Shown here in pieces: positions 32,595 to 33,416 of a DNA stretch of 33,416 nt. The notes under the pieces are model-generated. The model worked only from the letters and a program-made list of their open reading frames with translations. It made no database searches and had not been told where the DNA came from. Origin of the DNA: an uncultured Robinsoniella sp. Its GTDB lineage: Bacteria; Bacillota; Clostridia; Lachnospirales; Lachnospiraceae. The stretch lies in NCBI GenBank assembly GCA_900539655.1, contig UQCR01000081.1, positions 1 through 33,416 on the forward strand, written 5' to 3'. Numbering within the stretch: the stretch's first letter is position 1; each line of letters begins with the position of its first letter. A program made the translations under genes and the position numbers.

Positions 32595-33416
32595 GGAAAA
32601 ACCTCCTGTCCTCTTATTTTTTTAGGCACCCAATATAAGGAAGCAGAAAACAAAACTACGAGTACCAGCACCAGTACCGGTTTTATATAAAGTCCCGGAG
32701 TTCCTTCAAAAAACGGAATCCGTTCTGCAATTTTTCCCACCACCTCGATTACCGCAATCTGGCTGATGTAGATATACAGATAGAGTTTCGAACCAATCTG
32801 CTCAATGACCGTCCCTTTTTTACTCTGGCTGTTTTGTATGGCATACAGATAAAGTCCGATCATAAAAACCACATTTCCTGCATATAACAAAGCATTTCCC
32901 ACGAAAATGCTTTCCAGGATGACCATTCCCCCACCCAGCACCGCAATCAGGACCGGTATGTTTTTATTACTTAACAGCTGTATTTCTTTTTCCTTCTTAT
33001 GCAGATAATGTCCAAGCATAAAAAACGGAAACCCGGTAAGCAGAAAATTCCGATACCATTTCAAGTGGATGCCAAATCCTAACACGCTTCCCAACTCACA
33101 GAGAGATAGATTTACAATCAATAAAATGATTGCCGAAATATAAAGGGCCTTTTTGCTAACGCGTAACTTTACCAGAATTCCAAACAACAGATAGACATAT
33201 AATGCTGCCGGAATATACCACAGTACGCCATTCACCGAATCCGTTACATTTAACAGCAGAAAATCGATAATATTCTGCTGTTGGAAAAGAGCCGTCTTAA
33301 GCCACAGAAAAGCTTCTGTAATACCTCCGCTAAACAGTTTTGGCAGAAAACGCCAGGCGATGTATAAGAGCATGGCAGCTGCCAGCAGCTGCACCGTCTT
33401 TTTTTTATTAAGAGTA
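32591..33416 (-). CDS. Acyltransferase-3 family membrane protein (partial, start outside window)
   Basis: The reading frame is open to the window edge, so the N-terminus, including the conserved His of the family, is missing. The visible 275 residues contain about eight hydrophobic helices and match the C-terminal part of acyltransferase-3/OafA-type proteins, which O-acetylate cell-surface sugars: VLWYIPAALYVYLLFGILVK, GFPFFMLGHYLHKKEKEI and YLYIYISQIAVIEVVGK segments. The stop overlaps the CpsB start by 4 bp. It would be a second acylating activity beside the MBOAT/SGNH pair. The GTG at 33394 is probably not the true start, because the frame continues upstream with basic residues. Confidence 0.75.
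   Translation of the reverse strand, partial: TLNKKKTVQLLAAAMLLYIAWRFLPKLFSGGITEAFLWLKTALFQQQNIIDFLLLNVTDSVNGVLWYIPAALYVYLLFGILVKLRVSKKALYISAIILLIVNLSLCELGSVLGFGIHLKWYRNFLLTGFPFFMLGHYLHKKEKEIQLLSNKNIPVLIAVLGGGMVILESIFVGNALLYAGNVVFMIGLYLYAIQNSQSKKGTVIEQIGSKLYLYIYISQIAVIEVVGKIAERIPFFEGTPGLYIKPVLVLVLVVLFSASLYWVPKKIRGQEVFP

Overview
The window looks like the chromosome of a low-to-moderate G+C, Gram-positive, gut-type clostridium, most likely Lachnospiraceae. The reasons are strong AGGAGG-type ribosome binding sites, frequent TTG/GTG starts, clostridial SpaA-type pili with class C sortases, a class B sortase next to an SPKTG-anchored protein, and a CpsB/BY-kinase exopolysaccharide module. This placement is inference: there is no rRNA or other marker gene in the window, and I see no tRNA or CRISPR array.

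Region 1 (about 1-8,000) is an accessory patchwork. A GC-rich hairpin at the left edge is followed by a 32-residue membrane peptide with a strong promoter and ribosome binding site, a GNAT/YoaP acetyltransferase, and a stand-alone HD-GYP phosphodiesterase. Upstream of the HD-GYP gene lies a tandem array of 18-bp repeats. A lone tyrosine integrase follows, bracketed on both sides by paired TAAGCCGTCA repeats. Next come a frameshifted TetR regulator with a DUF998 membrane protein, a two-gene operon (alpha/beta-barrel-like protein and SnoaL-like protein), and a DUF1801 protein.

Region 2 (about 7,200-12,370) is a sugar-utilisation cluster. An AraC-type regulator is transcribed divergently from an FGGY kinase, aldo/keto reductase, KdgT-type permease and FucU/RbsD mutarotase. 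The substrate cannot be read from the sequence. A membrane-bound dCache-GGDEF-EAL protein follows, with a degenerate GGDEF site and an intact EAL site, so it probably degrades c-di-GMP. Its 3' end overlaps the convergent pilus operon.

Region 3 (33,416 down to 14,695, all minus strand) is a continuous cell-surface locus. In transcription order it holds: an acyltransferase-3 protein cut by the window edge; CpsB phosphatase; a membrane-anchored DUF5011/HYR-like protein; two BY-kinase/Wzz proteins; a VanZ-LCP fusion that could attach polymer to the wall; sortase B; an SGNH protein and an MBOAT acyltransferase that probably O-acylate a polymer; a terminator-like hairpin; an SPKTG wall-anchored protein; a nucleotidyltransferase; a large ancillary pilin; the backbone pilin; and two class C sortases. 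Exopolysaccharide assembly, its acylation and wall attachment, and two sortase systems (SrtB/SPKTG and SrtC/LPxTG-like) are therefore encoded together, next to c-di-GMP turnover genes.

The most unusual points are the missing stop codon between the ancillary and backbone pilin genes (one 1,526-codon frame with two sorting signals), the symmetric repeats around the lone integrase, the VanZ-LCP fusion, the 18-bp repeat array, and the broken TetR next to an apparently intact operator.
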